A DNA stretch of 64,000 nucleotides from Carallia brachiata (Eukaryota; Streptophyta; Magnoliopsida; Malpighiales; Rhizophoraceae): assembly GCA_021464245.1 (NCBI GenBank), contig JADCRB010000038.1:1597196-1661195 (forward strand), read 5' to 3'. A program made the position numbers and the translations under genes. The notes under the pieces are model-generated. The model saw only the letters and a list, made by a program, of their open reading frames with translations. It had not been told where the DNA came from and made no database searches. Numbering within the stretch: the stretch's first letter is position 1; every line of letters begins with the position of its first letter. Of the stretch, positions 30,621 to 43,568 are shown one piece after another.

Positions 30621-31920
30621 TTATCATTTCAGTTCTGTTTTTGTTTTTCTTTCTTTCATGGTGTCTTAGTTTCTGACATGCAACTTCAAGCTTTGAACCA
30701 ATTTTTGCAGGTGAGTGATCCGGGAAGAAATTTGGTAGGAGGATATGGAATCTGATAAGAATTCTGTGTCTGTTTTGGTCATTTAAGTATTCTCTAACTT
30801 ACTCAACTACATCATTTAGCAGAACCACATGACCAACTCAAGGCAATAGTCATGGTATTTAATGAGGTTTGTCGAGACAACGAAATCTATTTTCTCTCAT
30901 TCACTGTTTTTATTTGCTTGAAGCGCTGCATTACTGTCTTGTGCTGTGACGGTGATAATGATTTTCATGTTTAGGTTCGTGTAATGCATGTTCTTTTTAA
31001 TACCGATTTTGATTTTATATATATATATATTTTTTTTTTTTGGGTCTTTTTCTCCATTGTAGATTTTCAAGACTCAATAATCATCCAAGATTCAATGATC
31101 TTGAGAGTTTAGCCAAAAAGGGTCTAATTTTTTGCATCAAGGAATCAAAGTATCCTTATATTCAGTTTACTTTTCTCGGTAAAGGTTCGGCATTTATTTT
31201 ACTTTTTGCATCAAGGAATCAAAGCATCTGCGTTTGTGGCAAACGTGGTTTTGTTCTTTCTGTTTCTAAGTATGCATATGATGCAGAGGGATTGATGGTG
31301 CTGTTCAAGAAAGGAATTAGAGAATTACATACTACAAGCGTTTCCTTCTATTCAAACTCGTCACACAATTTGAAAATTAGTTTCTTAGTTGATGAGTTTA
31401 AAAGAGAAAAACAGAATTTAGGTAATCGCCTGTATATTTGAATTTTTTTCCTTTTTTTTTTTTTTTGTTTTCTTTCATTGCTTTATGTGTGTTTCAAACT
31501 CAATAATTCACTAATTCGCTTTTTTTCTCTGTTGTCAGTCTATCTTACAGAATTAACTACAGTATACGCATAAAAGCACTGTTGATACTATTCCATTGAG
31601 AATTAAATATTCATCACAATCACATCGTGATGCCTTTACTTCACGTCATCAACCATGGTAAGTCCTAGCTTTTTTCTTTTTTGATCAAATAAATCCTAGC
31701 ATTTAGTTATTGCAATTCTGAATTTAAAGCACAAAAAAATCTGAGTTAGTCTGCTTTAAGATATTTAAATTTAATTCCAACCACTCATTTAAGTTAGGCT
31801 CACAGTCCATTTTGGTTTGAAGTCGGCTGGTAGGCTTAATCCAAAAAGGGAAGCCTGGCCTAAGAAAGCAAGGGCTTATTTTAAGGCCTTGGAAAGCAAG
31901 CCGGGCTAGAATGTCCTTTG
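30621..31920 (+). other. Non-coding with a leader-module relative
   Basis: Contains a diverged leader/hairpin block (31,061-31,105: CCAAGATTCAATGATCTTGAG). A 133-codon ORF (31,040-31,441) has an internally repeated GCATCAAGGAATCAAAG and no family resemblance; I do not call it a gene. A GATGGTGCTGTTCAAGAAAGG phrase matches 10,790. Confidence 0.4.
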
Positions 31921-32255
31921 TGTTAGGAGCCTAGTTAGTAGTCGAGTAAGGGCCTAGTAGTTGATATCCAGGCCCAATAAATTGTTTTGCTAGCTGTTTC
32001 TTGTTCTATAAGGTAGCCTTGTAAGGAAATATTTGGATTATTGAATTATTGAATCACGTAGGAGAAAAGGGTATGATGACTGGGGCATATTTACAATACA
32101 TTTTTTTTATTAATAAAATTTATATATATAATATATAAATATTATGAAAGTAATTAGTAATTGAATTTCTCTTCCGAATCATTTTCTCTCTCTCCTTTCT
32201 TCCAATTCCCTCTGTTCCTTTCCTCTCTCCTCAATTCTTGTGCTGGGTCCTATCG
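31921..32255 (+). mobile_element. Solo LTR (335 bp)
   Basis: Begins TGTTAGGAGCC and ends GGGTCCTATCG, where CA would be expected. Flanked by exact CTTTG copies (31,916-31,920 and 32,256-32,260). CT-rich 3' third, as in the other LTRs here. The target duplication plus LTR-like ends indicates recombination between two LTRs that removed the internal region. Confidence 0.65.
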
Positions 32256-32260
32256 CTTTG

Positions 32261-32740
32261 ATTTTTCAAAAAATACAAAAATTAAGTTGAGGTTATTTAC
32301 GTAAATTTACAGGCGAAAATTCATAATAAAAACGTTAAAGGACAGTTGTGCAATTTAAACAGTCCTTTGAACAAGGGAGACTCGCTTTATTGCTTGCGTG
32401 TATATAAACTCCTTTCCCCCTTCCGGAATGAAAGACTCAACGGCTCTCTTGCTCTTCTTCTGCAATGCTTTTTCTTTCTGTCCCCTGTTTCAAAAAACTA
32501 AGGGCAAAGGAGTTCGCATCCATCCTCAGGCAAGCGAAAGGGAAAAACTGGAGCCGCCCAATACACGAGTCTGGTAGAGTCGGCGAGAGACAGAAGAGCG
32601 AGAGCGACGATGTATTGATTTTCACTAGACAGGATATTGCAATGCATTTTCTTTTTTTGTAATTAAACTTTCTTTGTTTCTTTCCTTTTTTTTTTAAACG
32701 ATCTCCGTTCTTTATTGGTTAATTTTGCTTACTTTTGATT
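32261..32740 (+). promoter_or_regulatory. TATA-like promoter and leader exon-like block
   Basis: GTGTATATAAACTCC (about 32,398-32,412) is followed about 50-110 bp later by transcribed-looking sequence with ORF AKGKNWSRPIHESGR. A comparable layout recurs at 46,766 and 53,338, so this is probably a duplicated core promoter and first exon. Unverified. Confidence 0.3.
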
Positions 32741-32870
32741 TCCAAGAATCAATCAAGATTCAACAGTCTTGAAGAGTTAACGAAAAAATTCTGATTTCTG
32801 GGCGTTGAGGAATCAAGAACCGGTGATTTCGGTTCACTTTCTTGGTAATGATTTCTTTATTTGGTTTTCT
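32741..32870 (+). repeat. Leader/hairpin module, copy
   Basis: CCAAGAATCAATCAAGATTC, then AGTCTTGAAGAG, then GAATCAAGAACCGGTGATTTCGG. Closest relative of the unit amplified at 10,118-10,760. Confidence 0.65.
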
Positions 32871-35180
32871 TTTTCAGTTATTTTTTTTTGCTAATGATTT
32901 CTTTATTTTTTTTCAGTAGAGTCGGCGAGAGAAAGAATTTCGTAAGGCTGGTCTCTTCCCTTCTTTGAGGACACAGATAAGTCCCAGATTTGACAGCACA
33001 CTGTCCCCGATTTCAACAATTTTATCTCTTTCATTCTTGCCCTTTCTGAGGGAGCCCCTTCTTCTCAATTTGGCTTTGTTTGTTTCTTTCTCTGTTTCTG
33101 GGGGAAAAAACAAAGAAAAAAAACAGTTCTTGGTTTGTTTTTCTTTTCTTCCATCTCCTTTCTTTTCCTTTTTTTTATCTCCTGGCAGGACTGTGATCAA
33201 TTTTCTAGCAGTTTGAGGGGTTTTTTTTTTTTTTTATGATGGGATTTTCCAATTGTGTCGTCTATAAGACATGTTCTTTTGGGGAATTCAGTTTCCGCTG
33301 TCATTGTGGAGTTCTTTAAGTCCATCTTTGTCTTCTTGCGATGATATGTGTTTTTTAGGTTTCAGTCAGCAATCCTATAGATTGGATATGATTCAGAATG
33401 GAATCGCAATGAGGAGTTGTTTCATATTGTTGGATCTTTTATACACAAACATAACCCCCCCCTCTCACCCGGCCCCACACACACACACACGTTACTAAAA
33501 GTAATTATAAATCAATTTATATATATTTAATTTGGATTATCTTGTCCGTGATGAATTATGTTCATGATAACTTTTACCTTATTCCGGTATTTGAATTTAA
33601 GCCCTCATTAATATGGACTTACTTATCCTCTGCTCTTGAATATTGTTCCCTAGCAATGAAAATTGTTCTGTGCTCTTCGTCCATTGGTTGCTCAAATTTT
33701 ATCACATATTGGCTAGTTATAGATAAACTATGGCTGTTAATTTGAATATCTTGTCATTGAGGTGCTCTAAAGCAACTTAAGTTACTCATTTATGATGCCT
33801 TTTCGTTGTGATTATAGCCACTCCATCAGACTGAAGGTGATAGCTGAATCTTGTAGCTGGTGACTTTGCTGTTATAGTATAGTTACTCTAAACTTTGATA
33901 AAGAGTACCTTTTTTTTTGTAAATTTTGTTATTGATGGTAAATGTTTGAGTATACCTTTAACTGTTCTATAATATAGATTCAATACATTCTTTGTATTTG
34001 TTGAGAAAATGACACTATGTCTTTCCACCATGGTGACTTCCGCATGTTTCCATATTTGGATCCTGAGGGTAAACTAGCGTGAATAAAACTGGTTTTCAGC
34101 ATGCTGTGGGATAAAGCAGAACAGTGGGTTGGCTCTATTTGTAAGTGAGATTTCCTTTTGCTTTCTTTTGAGAAGTCTCTACAGCATGAGTCGTCATTTT
34201 TTACGTTATTGTGATTAATGGTAATGTGGACTCAGTTTTTTTTTGTGATATGCATACTGGCATTAGCATGTATGAGCAACCTAGAAATTTTGTTCATGTC
34301 TGTCCTTTTTATTATCTCAGACATATTCTGAGATCTTTTGTCTGGTCTGCTGTTTGCTTCAGTTTTGTAATCTTAGCAAAACACCTGGGGGCAAAGTTGT
34401 CCTTTATTTTAGTTTTTATGCTGAATGGCATCTATGTCTTCTACAACTGTCTGCAGTAAATTGCACTGAAGTTCTTGGTCTTTTGCAGAGATGTCAACAA
34501 GCACATATATGGTGCTGGTTGCGATACTGCACCTCAGAATCTCCTACTGAACCCAAATGGTCTTCTGAAGGTCCTCGTTTACTTGATGGCAACTGGCAAG
34601 AGAAATTACATATGACATATTTTTGAAAACTCATTATTCCATCAAAATGGTAAAAGGTATAATACATGTGTGTATGTACAATTATTCTACTGTTATCTTG
34701 AAAACATTATATATGCATCTGTTTTGGTAAACATCTGCTATCTCTGAAGGATCAACAATTTTTTACACCAATTCTTATATTTTATGTTTGGGACAAATTC
34801 CTGAAATCTACTTTGGTTCTTTTCATTAGACAAAGGTCACCTTGGGCAGGAACTTTTTGCTGCCAATTGTAATATTTTTTGTTTTTTTTTTTTGTTTTGG
34901 TTTTTTTTTATGCAGGGGAAACATTCTTTTTTAACTGATGGAAAAAGTGGATTTTGGACTAATTACAAATGGGTAAGGTTTATGCTTGGAGAGTTCTAAT
35001 CTTATGAATTTTGCTCTAACGTTACAAAGATAGAGAGGCATTATTTAGTGCATTTTTCGTAGCTTATTTTTTTCATTGGGTTTATTAGTTGGAGTTTCCA
35101 CTTTTTCTATTGCAGTTTGTGAAGCAGCCTTTTTTTGATTTATGGTATTTATAGTATGCATGGATTTTTTTGCAACAATA

Positions 35181-35183
<3 letters not shown>
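32871..35183. other. Duplicated T-rich segment and unassigned DNA
   Basis: 33,060-33,240 matches 22,000-22,160. An exon-like stretch at 34,486-34,620 follows TTTTGCAG and reads DVNKHIYGAGCDTAPQNLL before a donor-like GGTAAAAG area. It is not assignable. Small CA repeat at 33,475-33,491. Confidence 0.4.

Positions 35184-35230
<47 letters not shown>
35184..35230. repeat. (TA)n microsatellite
   Basis: About 23 uninterrupted TA dinucleotides. Confidence 0.95.
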
Positions 35231-35232
<2 letters not shown>

Positions 35233-38200
35233 TTTTTAATATTTGTCCCACAAAATTGTGGGGTTGAGAGATTTATGCTTTTTTTTTTCTCTGTTGAGAG
35301 ATTATCTGTTTCTAGAATTTTGTAATTTTTGCAGAAAACTATATCATGTTAACAATCTGGGAATAAAATACGTGGGTTTGGCCTCATCACAACATGCCAT
35401 TTACTATAGGCATTGCTCATATAGGAAGTATTCTACTGGTGCCATGAAATGGACAAACCCTGTAAGCCAAAACATTGTTTTTGTTGATTAAACCATCCCA
35501 TGGGAGGTTTGATAGGATGAGGTGAAACATAGCAGCATGGTGAAGTAACCCTGTTTGCATAAGAAGGAACTTAAACAACCATAAGAACTGTAATGGCTAT
35601 TTTGAAAAACTTGACTGTCGATTATTGGTGTTTGTTAATTGTTGTTTACCTTTACAGGCAGCAGTCACTTGGGTTTCATTGAATTGGTTGTGTGACATCC
35701 TTCTTTGTAGCAGAATGAATTCGTTAATGACATGAAATTACTTCATTTCTTGAATCCAGTATTTCAAGGCCATTATAAGTCCTAGGCATCAATTCTTATG
35801 AAATCATTCAGATTGATGAAAGAAATAACTTAATTGCTTGCAGCAGCAGGTAACTCTAAAAAAGGTTATTGGCTTGGCATTCATAATTTGCACTTTCCTT
35901 TTCCAGGAAGATTGCTTCTGCAATTTCTGGTGGCGCCTTGCACATGCATGCCCAAGATCAATGTGACTGAAGTTTTGGTTTTCTGCTTGCAGGTGAACAG
36001 AAGTTCACATCTTGGCTTTCTGGATGATGTTCAAAATCATTAACTTGATATTCCTTTTGCAGATATAGATAATACTTTCTTAAGTTGCAACATGGGATGG
36101 GATCCCTTGAACTAGCTGCTGTCCTTGGACTCCTCTCAGATGTGCAACTTTGCTCTTGCAGACTTCAAAGTACCATTGCCAATATTTGGAGGGAGCATCT
36201 GCTGCTCATCTCTCATCGGTTGCTAGGGTGCTGCAACATATTATATTCTGCATTACTTTCTTTAGACCATGAATACTTGTGACACTCATTATAGCAGATA
36301 GTTATCATCAAAGTTAGTAATTTGTTCCTGCATTTTCGGGTGATTCTACATGACTATAGATCCAATGGTGGTAGATCTCCAAGTTGGTCAAAAGCGAGGA
36401 CTTTTTTTTTTTTTTTAACTTCTAATCCAATTTTTGAAGGTTGTCGGGATGAAAATCCTCTTTGTTGGTGAAAGGTCATGGAATGTTAAGCTTGTAATTT
36501 GTCATAGTTGATAGGCCTGCCTAATTTTGACACCTTCTTGTTTGCTTGGTTGATATATGCCTTAAATGGTGATGTGAAACTATTGTAGCTTTAGATCCAG
36601 TGATAGACATTTTAGGGAAAAAAAATTATAATTTTGATTTTGAGATTATTTGCTTAGAGATGGTTAGATTTTTAAGAAGACAATAGACCGAGTACCAACA
36701 TCCTTTGAGATGGTTAGGTTTTGAAGAAGATAACATAGACTGAGTGCCAGCATCCTTAAAAAACTAATTTTTGTGTCATTTATATCTTGAGCCCAACAGC
36801 TTTTGAATAGTCTTGGGAGTCTGTCCGAATAAGGAAATGATGTGTTACTTCTAAATATAAAACTAGGAACTGGCAGACACAAAAATGAAAAGGAAAGTTG
36901 AGCAATGATGTAACTTTGGTAGCATAATACTCAATAATTGTAAACACTTGTCACTTGACACCGAGAGAACCTGGAAGAATCATATATTTTGGATGGAGGA
37001 AACTAGATTCCGGGGGGGACTCATTCTAGTTATATGTTTGGTCACTCATCACACTCTTTACTTATTGGGTGTCCATTGGTCACATTCTTTCTAAGTCGGA
37101 TATCAATATCCATGTTTCTGTCCTTGTTCAGGGTCTGTGAATATCATGCTGTTTGGCTTAAGCAGGGGCATGAAGCCTGCACCCTGCACTCCACATTCTT
37201 AATTCTTATACATGGCTGTTGCAATCAGTCTAAAGAGTTTGAAAACAAAGATAGGAATCTTTTCTTACCTTAGAAAATCATCAAAGAATTATAAATTGTT
37301 ATTTAAGACTAGGCATTTAGAATATTTGATGGTCAGAACTTTCAATTCCGGGTATCTTCTTATGATATAACTTAACACTTAGGCTCTTTTTTTTTTTATC
37401 ATATATATAAAGAAGTGTGATATTGGATGCATTCAGTATCTTAAGCAGTAGAAGTATGTCTAATCTCATTAAGTCAGAAAATTCATGTAGTAGGCTTTAA
37501 TGGCTAATTGTTGGAACTTGTTGAGTGTTGCTCTGCTTTTTTGCTTCTTGTTTTTTTCCGAAGGCCACATTGCTTTTAGAATTGCAATTGTAATAGTATC
37601 GGCAATCCGTGAAATTTTTCAGGAGGGCCTACAAGTAAAAGTGAAGACCAAGAGTGGTTGATTGAGAGTCATAATCTTCACTTTTATTTGGTGTCTCAAA
37701 ACTATTTTCATGCAGAAGTAATATCTTGCTCTCAGTGATTGATTGAAAGTCTAGATTGTACTTGATTGCTGTTCCCTTATTTCTATCACTGCAACTTAGT
37801 GTTATTTCACAAATGTTGCTTGCGATTTCTTTCTAAATGGGTTGTCAAGGGAAAGATAATGGTGCTTTGTGGTTACACTTGCTAAAGAACATCAAATTTC
37901 TGTAGATCATGTCCTTCACCTAAAGTTATGTTGAAGGTTTATGGTAGAGAACATCAAAAGCACTTGCTGGGAAAGGGGGGAATTGTTGATGTAGATGACT
38001 CGTGCTGAATTTTTCGTAATTATCTCCACCTGTTAAGTTCTCCGTTTCTTGGCAGACACACGGGACCACGGAAAATATAGATATTTCCATGTAGGTGGAC
38101 TGTGGAAAGGCTGATGTAGAATGCATAATTGGAGGCTCGGCTTTTGGGTGTACAACCTTCGGCTGCTGCTTTCAAAGCAACATATATGGCTGGAGATTCC

Positions 38201-40137
38201 TTGCATAGGGTGAGCTCTTGACTCACATGTCAATCAAGTATAACCCTAGTCCCTTAATTTTATCGGTTCAAGACAGGAATTTCAGTAGTGCTTCACAAAA
38301 TCTTGGTAGCAACTCTCTCTCTCTCACAGACACACACACATATAAGAGTTTTAAAAAATTACTGGTGATAACTGATTGAGAGAGGGCATTTGGATGTGTT
38401 GGCTTCTCTTTCTTGAAATCTGGGTTTGTTATAATTGCCTTTCAGTAACTGAAAATATTTTTGATTTGGAGATATTCACAATTCAAAAGGGTACGCGTAG
38501 AGGGGCGACAGGAAGGAATTATATGCTTACATTCTTCTTTCAATACAGATTCACACGTTTGCACTTATTCTTTGCATAGTTGTAGTTGTTTTTCTTGATC
38601 TTCACAGTATTGAGCATAGCCATGGTCTGAAGCAAAATTTTATGTTTCTGAGGTTTTGAAGGCGCATTATCCAAAGTCATTGTGGACAGGCGACTTTCTC
38701 TCAGATTGCTTTACATATCCTTTTCTACTTCTCTTATCTCTTCTATCATGCTTCTTACTTTATAAGATTGTAATTTCCCTATTCCATGTATTGCGGGGAT
38801 ACAGGTAAGACTATGAATGCTAAAAGCAATAATTTACTGTCTGCTGCACTCTTCTCCACTTTGTCACTGCTTCTTCTTCTTGACTTCTTACTTTATGGCA
38901 AAAGGGAAAAGTAATATGTTGTTTCCCTTTTTGTCTTTTGTCAACTAGAACTACATATTGCTTTCAAACTGAAAAAACTAGCATATGTAGTATCTAGCAT
39001 AGAAGCATTTTTCGTTTTTGTGACATTTATCGTGATAATCTTCTTGTTGTTGTCCTTCTCAAGCAAGTCGTTAAACAACACTACTGAGAAGATGAGGACC
39101 CTCTTGACTAAACTGCTGCATCAATTGAAGAGAAGGTACATATGACATTTGACATTAATGAATGCTGGCAATTACCCATTTATGATGTTAATCTGACCAG
39201 TAATCCGTTTGTGGCAGAGTAGTCATCTATGGTCATATTTTGAAACCAGGAAAATTTCTTTCTCTTAATTTTATATTTTCTTTCACCGTCAGACTTCTAA
39301 GTTTTGCTTGACAATGGAAAACTAAATGTAGGCTCCAGACATACCATTTCTGAAGGTTATATCATTGCATGAAGAGTTTTTAGTTATTTATGTTGTGATC
39401 TTGATACCAAGTTGTCTGAGCCTATGAAGCTTGTCGCTCAGGCATGCTGAGCAGCTTTAGACCTCTAGTGCTTTGCATGAAAGTGTCTCATTGTTGCTGG
39501 TATTCTCTTTTTTTGACATCCCAGTGAGCCCATGCAATCTAGGAATTATTTTTAAATATATGTACTGGACACACGCACAACACTTCTTAGTGGCAGGTTA
39601 AATGAAGTATGTAAGTGTTCTACAATCAGATTGAGTCACTGAGTCATAATTGATAGTCTTCCTTTGGTTTTGGAGATTTACAAATTTCAACTTAATTTCT
39701 AGTTTAGGATTCTGCTGCTGCTTCTTGTTTTTTCTAAAAATTGAATCTTCTTGAATCTCTAGTCTCTTCAGCTGACGTATGACGAACAGAAAGGTGTGAA
39801 CTTTTTCGAGCTGCTGGTAGTTCGCGTACATGTTTCAACTGAATAGAGAGGACAGAAAGTTACTTATTTATGTATTTATTTTTTTGTATCTCTCATTCAG
39901 TAGCATATATATGGAACTACCTTCAAATTAGTCCACTTTGTCTAATGGCATTAAAGCTTTCCACCAAAGGTAAATTTTAGCTCCAGTCCTTGTTTTTCTC
40001 TGAACTTAAGAATTCATTTGTAATTTTATGTTGCTTAGATCCTCTTGGAAGGCTCTGGTTTGATCTCACAGACTCACATTCTTCCACCACTTTGGTGGAA
40101 ATTTGCTTATTTGAATCTTTTTCTTAATTCTTTGCAG
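35231..40137. other. Long unassigned stretch
   Basis: No gene recognised. Exon-like pieces near 35,900-36,240 and 39,075-39,135 lack assignable motifs. A 50 bp direct duplication (GAGATGGTTAG..GAGT(A/G)CCA(A/G)CATCCTT) is at 36,657-36,758, and a CT/CA repeat at 38,309-38,342. Intron-like T-rich texture suggests further duplicated gene debris. Confidence 0.4.
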
Positions 40138-41090
40138 ATAAGGGAGGGTATGCAATATGCTTTGTCTTCCTTATCAGACCAAATGATTGATGCAGGGGTT
40201 CTTCACATTAAATCCGCAATTGTCAGGCTTTAATTTGCTGGGCCATTGGCCACTCATTTCTTTGTTCATGACACTATAATATTTTTCCATTGAACTAATG
40301 TGATTTGCAGGTTTTTGGCTCACCAGCATAATGGTAAGGAACCTTGTAGGGTTTGGGTTACTGAACACATTGGCACATGACCTTTTTTCAGTTTTCTTTT
40401 GTTTTCACTTGTTGTTTTATGTTGATTCATTACTTTATCGTTGTCAGTTTACACTGATTACACATTCACCTTTGTTGTAAACAACTTGATGTTTCCTCTG
40501 CGTCCTGATAGTTGTCTATTTTTTTAAACCATTTCTTTCAACCCTGCAAATGTTGTGCAGATTAACCATAGAGTTCTTGAGCATTTTCTATCTGCTCCCA
40601 TCAAAGCAGCTGGCATGAGTGCGCGAGCATAGGTATTTGTTTTATTCCTATCAAGGATGATGAATATCTTACAAGCGGTGATTTTCTTGACCCGTGGGTA
40701 GTGGCGAAAGTTGGAAGCCAATCTAGGGTTTATTCAGCCTCAAATAATATGCTAATTTTTATCACTTTCAGATTTTCTTCACCAGGTAATGTTTGCAAAT
40801 CTAATTTCTTTAGTATCATTATTAAACTTACACTTGTCAACTACAATGTAATTATGCTTAATAGGCATCGGATGAAACTTTAGGTACTTGAAACACTGTG
40901 AGCTGCAATTATGGCATGCTAGCGTGAATGTTTATGTGCATGCATTCCTTCCACTTTCTTGCTCAGTGGGTTTTTTTTTTGTTAATTTGACTGTGTCTGT
41001 CTCAGTGTTTGAATTGCAAACCACTAGGTCATGAAGTATCAGAATCAAGTGAGTCCACTATATCCCTGGAATTCTTAATTTTTGGCCATC
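40138..41090 (+). pseudogene. Gene X, decayed duplicate (module copy 4)
   Basis: Starts with the module (IREGMQYALSSLSDQ, intron, then LTSxx-like CACCAGCATAATGG; 241 bp). It continues with AAAGTTGGAAGCCAAT (40,709), the SDETL-exon (about 40,866) and GHEVSESSESTIS (about 41,030), the same order as 29,353-30,298. Stops interrupt the SDETL exon after a few residues, and the last exon is not found. Confidence 0.6.
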
Positions 41091-41816
41091 ATATTTTTTT
41101 AGTCTTCCACTTGTATTTTTTCCTTCTAACCTTTTCTTTTGGTGCTTTATTGTTGTAGTCTGGTAAACCTAATTACTTTTGCAAGTGAACTTTTTGAAGC
41201 ATCTGCATTTATTTTGAAAGTTGTGTGCAGTTATGCTCATGCGCTTGCAGACTTATACATTATTTGATAGCCTTGACTTCAAAGCATTGTGCCTCAGAAT
41301 CTTTTATTTTTATTTATTTTCTTGGTTATATTAATGGGTATAACCTTTTTTTTCTCTTGGATTCATGGTTTCCTGGAAAATCCAATTATTAATTGAGGAG
41401 AAATACATTTTTCCCTTTCAACATGCTGATTAAGTGCAGTAAGATTCCAAGAGTATCAAATAAAATTGATGTGCAGTACCATCCAACTAAGGATGCTATT
41501 GTGTAGTATTTCTTCTTTGGTTTCTTTTTAGTTTCTTGGTTGATCAATCACAAATGACACCTCTACTTCGCATCAACTCAGGACCAATCTATTCCACAGC
41601 ATGACAATATGGTAAGCGAAGTTTCAGCTTTTTGTTATAAAGGTTTTTTTTTTTTTCTTTGTTCTAAGGTCCCATTACGCGGCTGGAAGAAATTTGCTGA
41701 AAAAATTTTCGTAATGCAACTTATTAGATTTATTGTGCAACTGTATTAATTACAAGTGTAATAAAAAAGAAATAAAAAAAGTAATTATTTTTCATTGTAC
41801 AATGAATCCATAAAAT
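41091..41816. other. Intergenic, AT-rich
   Basis: No coding or structured repeat recognised. Confidence 0.5.
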
Positions 41817-42284
41817 TGTTAGAACAAGAAAGAGAGTGAGATTGGAAATGAAAGAATTGCTTCAAATTATGTAATAAACGCCACTTTCCTTAAGGTAAAA
41901 TTCGCCCTCACTAAATTGCAACAGAAGTATAATGTGAACTCCCTCATAAGATAAAATGAAGTATACTCGACTGCAGGTTGCAATACTGAAATCGAGTCCT
42001 CGAGAAGTTATTGTAATATTGAAAATTACTCACAAAAAGTGTATGGATTTTTCTATCTTCTCTATATCTATGTGAATGGTCAATTCACATATTTATGGGG
42101 AGAATAATAAGGTAGTTATTTGGCTAAAAAATGCGTCTTTTGATTCCAATGGACACGACTTTTCAACGTATCTTTTCATCAATAGACACTACTCTTCAAC
42201 GTGTCTTTTCATTAATGAACGCGTCTTCATAACTACTAAATTAACTAGGGGACATGACATTTTATTTTGAAAATTTCCCCAACA
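41817..42284 (-). mobile_element. LTR-like segment, minus orientation
   Basis: Read on the plus strand it begins TGTTAGAAC and ends CCCCAACA (TG..CA, 468 bp). Just outside the right end the minus strand reads AAATGGCGGGGGAT, a good polypurine tract placed exactly where a 3' LTR on the minus strand requires it. No partner LTR was found to the right, and the flanks show no 5 bp duplication, so the element is incomplete. A short repeat (CACG..TCTTTTCAT) occurs inside at 42,130-42,235. Confidence 0.45.
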
Positions 42285-43204
42285 ATCCCCCGCCATTTTC
42301 AAAATAAGAAAATGTAACGGATTCTCAGCAATTCTAGAAGTCAAATACATAAGTATGGTGTCTTACATATTAAACCTTACATAGTGAAATATGCATTACA
42401 ACATATCTGAATAATATGGTAGACAAGTTTTAAACCAATTATTCTTACTGATATCCTGTAAAAATATTCTACACATTTGACTATACAACATGATACTTCT
42501 CTTTTTAATAATTGACACATTAAAGGTCATTGTGTCCATATCCTTTTCATGAATATTTTAAAGCAAGTCCTTAAACTTATTGGAACTGCCTACACATTCT
42601 GCATTCACATAGACAGACTAGGGCTCCCGCTTTAAAGCACCTTTTCAAGCCTGTTAAGAGCCTTTAAAACTCAACCTCCCAATTAACTGCAGGTTTTAAG
42701 CACTATAAAACCTCGGGATGAAGAAAAAATGAGTATAGTGCTTCAAATCTCACTGATGATGTACTTTGACTCATTGAACTCAAGACTTGACGTTGTATCA
42801 AACGTTGAGTCGAGATTCCATCATGGGTGATCAATAAGTATGAACTTGAACTCATCCCTCATTTGATGACTCGTTCATCAAGTTCTTGTTACCTTTTAGT
42901 TAAGGATTAACTTTCTTTTAACATACAATTAATTTTTAAAAGTCTTATCTAATTACCATAGTATTATGAACCACTACATGGTTACTAAAACATATTGAGA
43001 AACACTGTTAAACTAATAGTGAATCTCTCACCCTTTCACTCTAAAGGGTTATGAACTCCAAATGAGTTGGAAGCACTTGCTTTAGTAGTCGCAATCCACG
43101 AGCATCACAGTATTTCTATTAATTTGTCTATTCTACAGCATAGTTGTCTATAGGTCATCTACTACTTTCTTTTATTTGCAAAAGAAAGAAAATAATTAAA
43201 CCTA
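42285..43204 (-). other. Probable internal region of the minus-strand retroelement
   Basis: AT-rich, with no gag or pol motif in any frame. Assigned to the element only by adjacency to the polypurine tract. Confidence 0.3.
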
Positions 43205-43515
43205 TGAAAAGACTTTGAATAATCATTTATGAAAAGTCATGACTCTTTTTGAAAGAACACGTCTTGTCCCCTCAAAGAGTCATGTCTCTTTTGATGGAGG
43301 GTCGCGTCTCTTTTCATGAAAAGTCACGTCTCTTTCTATAAAAGATTGCAGCTCTTCCCATAAAGGGATCCCTTCCCACTAATGATTATGCCTTTTCCTA
43401 CGAAAAGTCATGTCTCTTCCTACGAAAAGTCTTGTCTCTTCCTTTGAAAAGTTTCATCTCTTCTCTTGAAGAGCAACATCTTTTTCTTTAAATAGTTACG
43501 TCTCTTCTCTTGCAA
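43205..43515. repeat. Degenerate short tandem repeat, unit about 25-28 bp
   Basis: About ten variants of GAAAAGTCATGTCTCTTCC, best at 43,399, 43,424 and nearby. The CACGTCTCTTTTCAT variants inside the adjacent LTR-like segment are related, so the repeat probably belongs to the same element. Confidence 0.6.
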
Positions 43516-43568
43516 GACAAGCCACATGTGCGGGTTGAATTTGGGTTCATGACCAACTAGACACAATT

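Noticed and set aside
31040..31441. 133-codon plus-strand ORF
   Set aside because: Contains an internal direct repeat and leader-module debris; no motif, no splice context, no conserved copy.
16339..41090. One giant Helitron carrying gene fragments
   Set aside because: Same-strand fragments with introns fit gene capture, but I could not find a 3' CTRR end with a hairpin, nor a clear 5' TC terminus. Segmental duplication explains the data equally well.
43205..43515. Possible CRISPR-like array
   Set aside because: Repeats are degenerate with no constant spacer size, there are no cas genes, and the DNA is eukaryotic; it is a minisatellite-like repeat.
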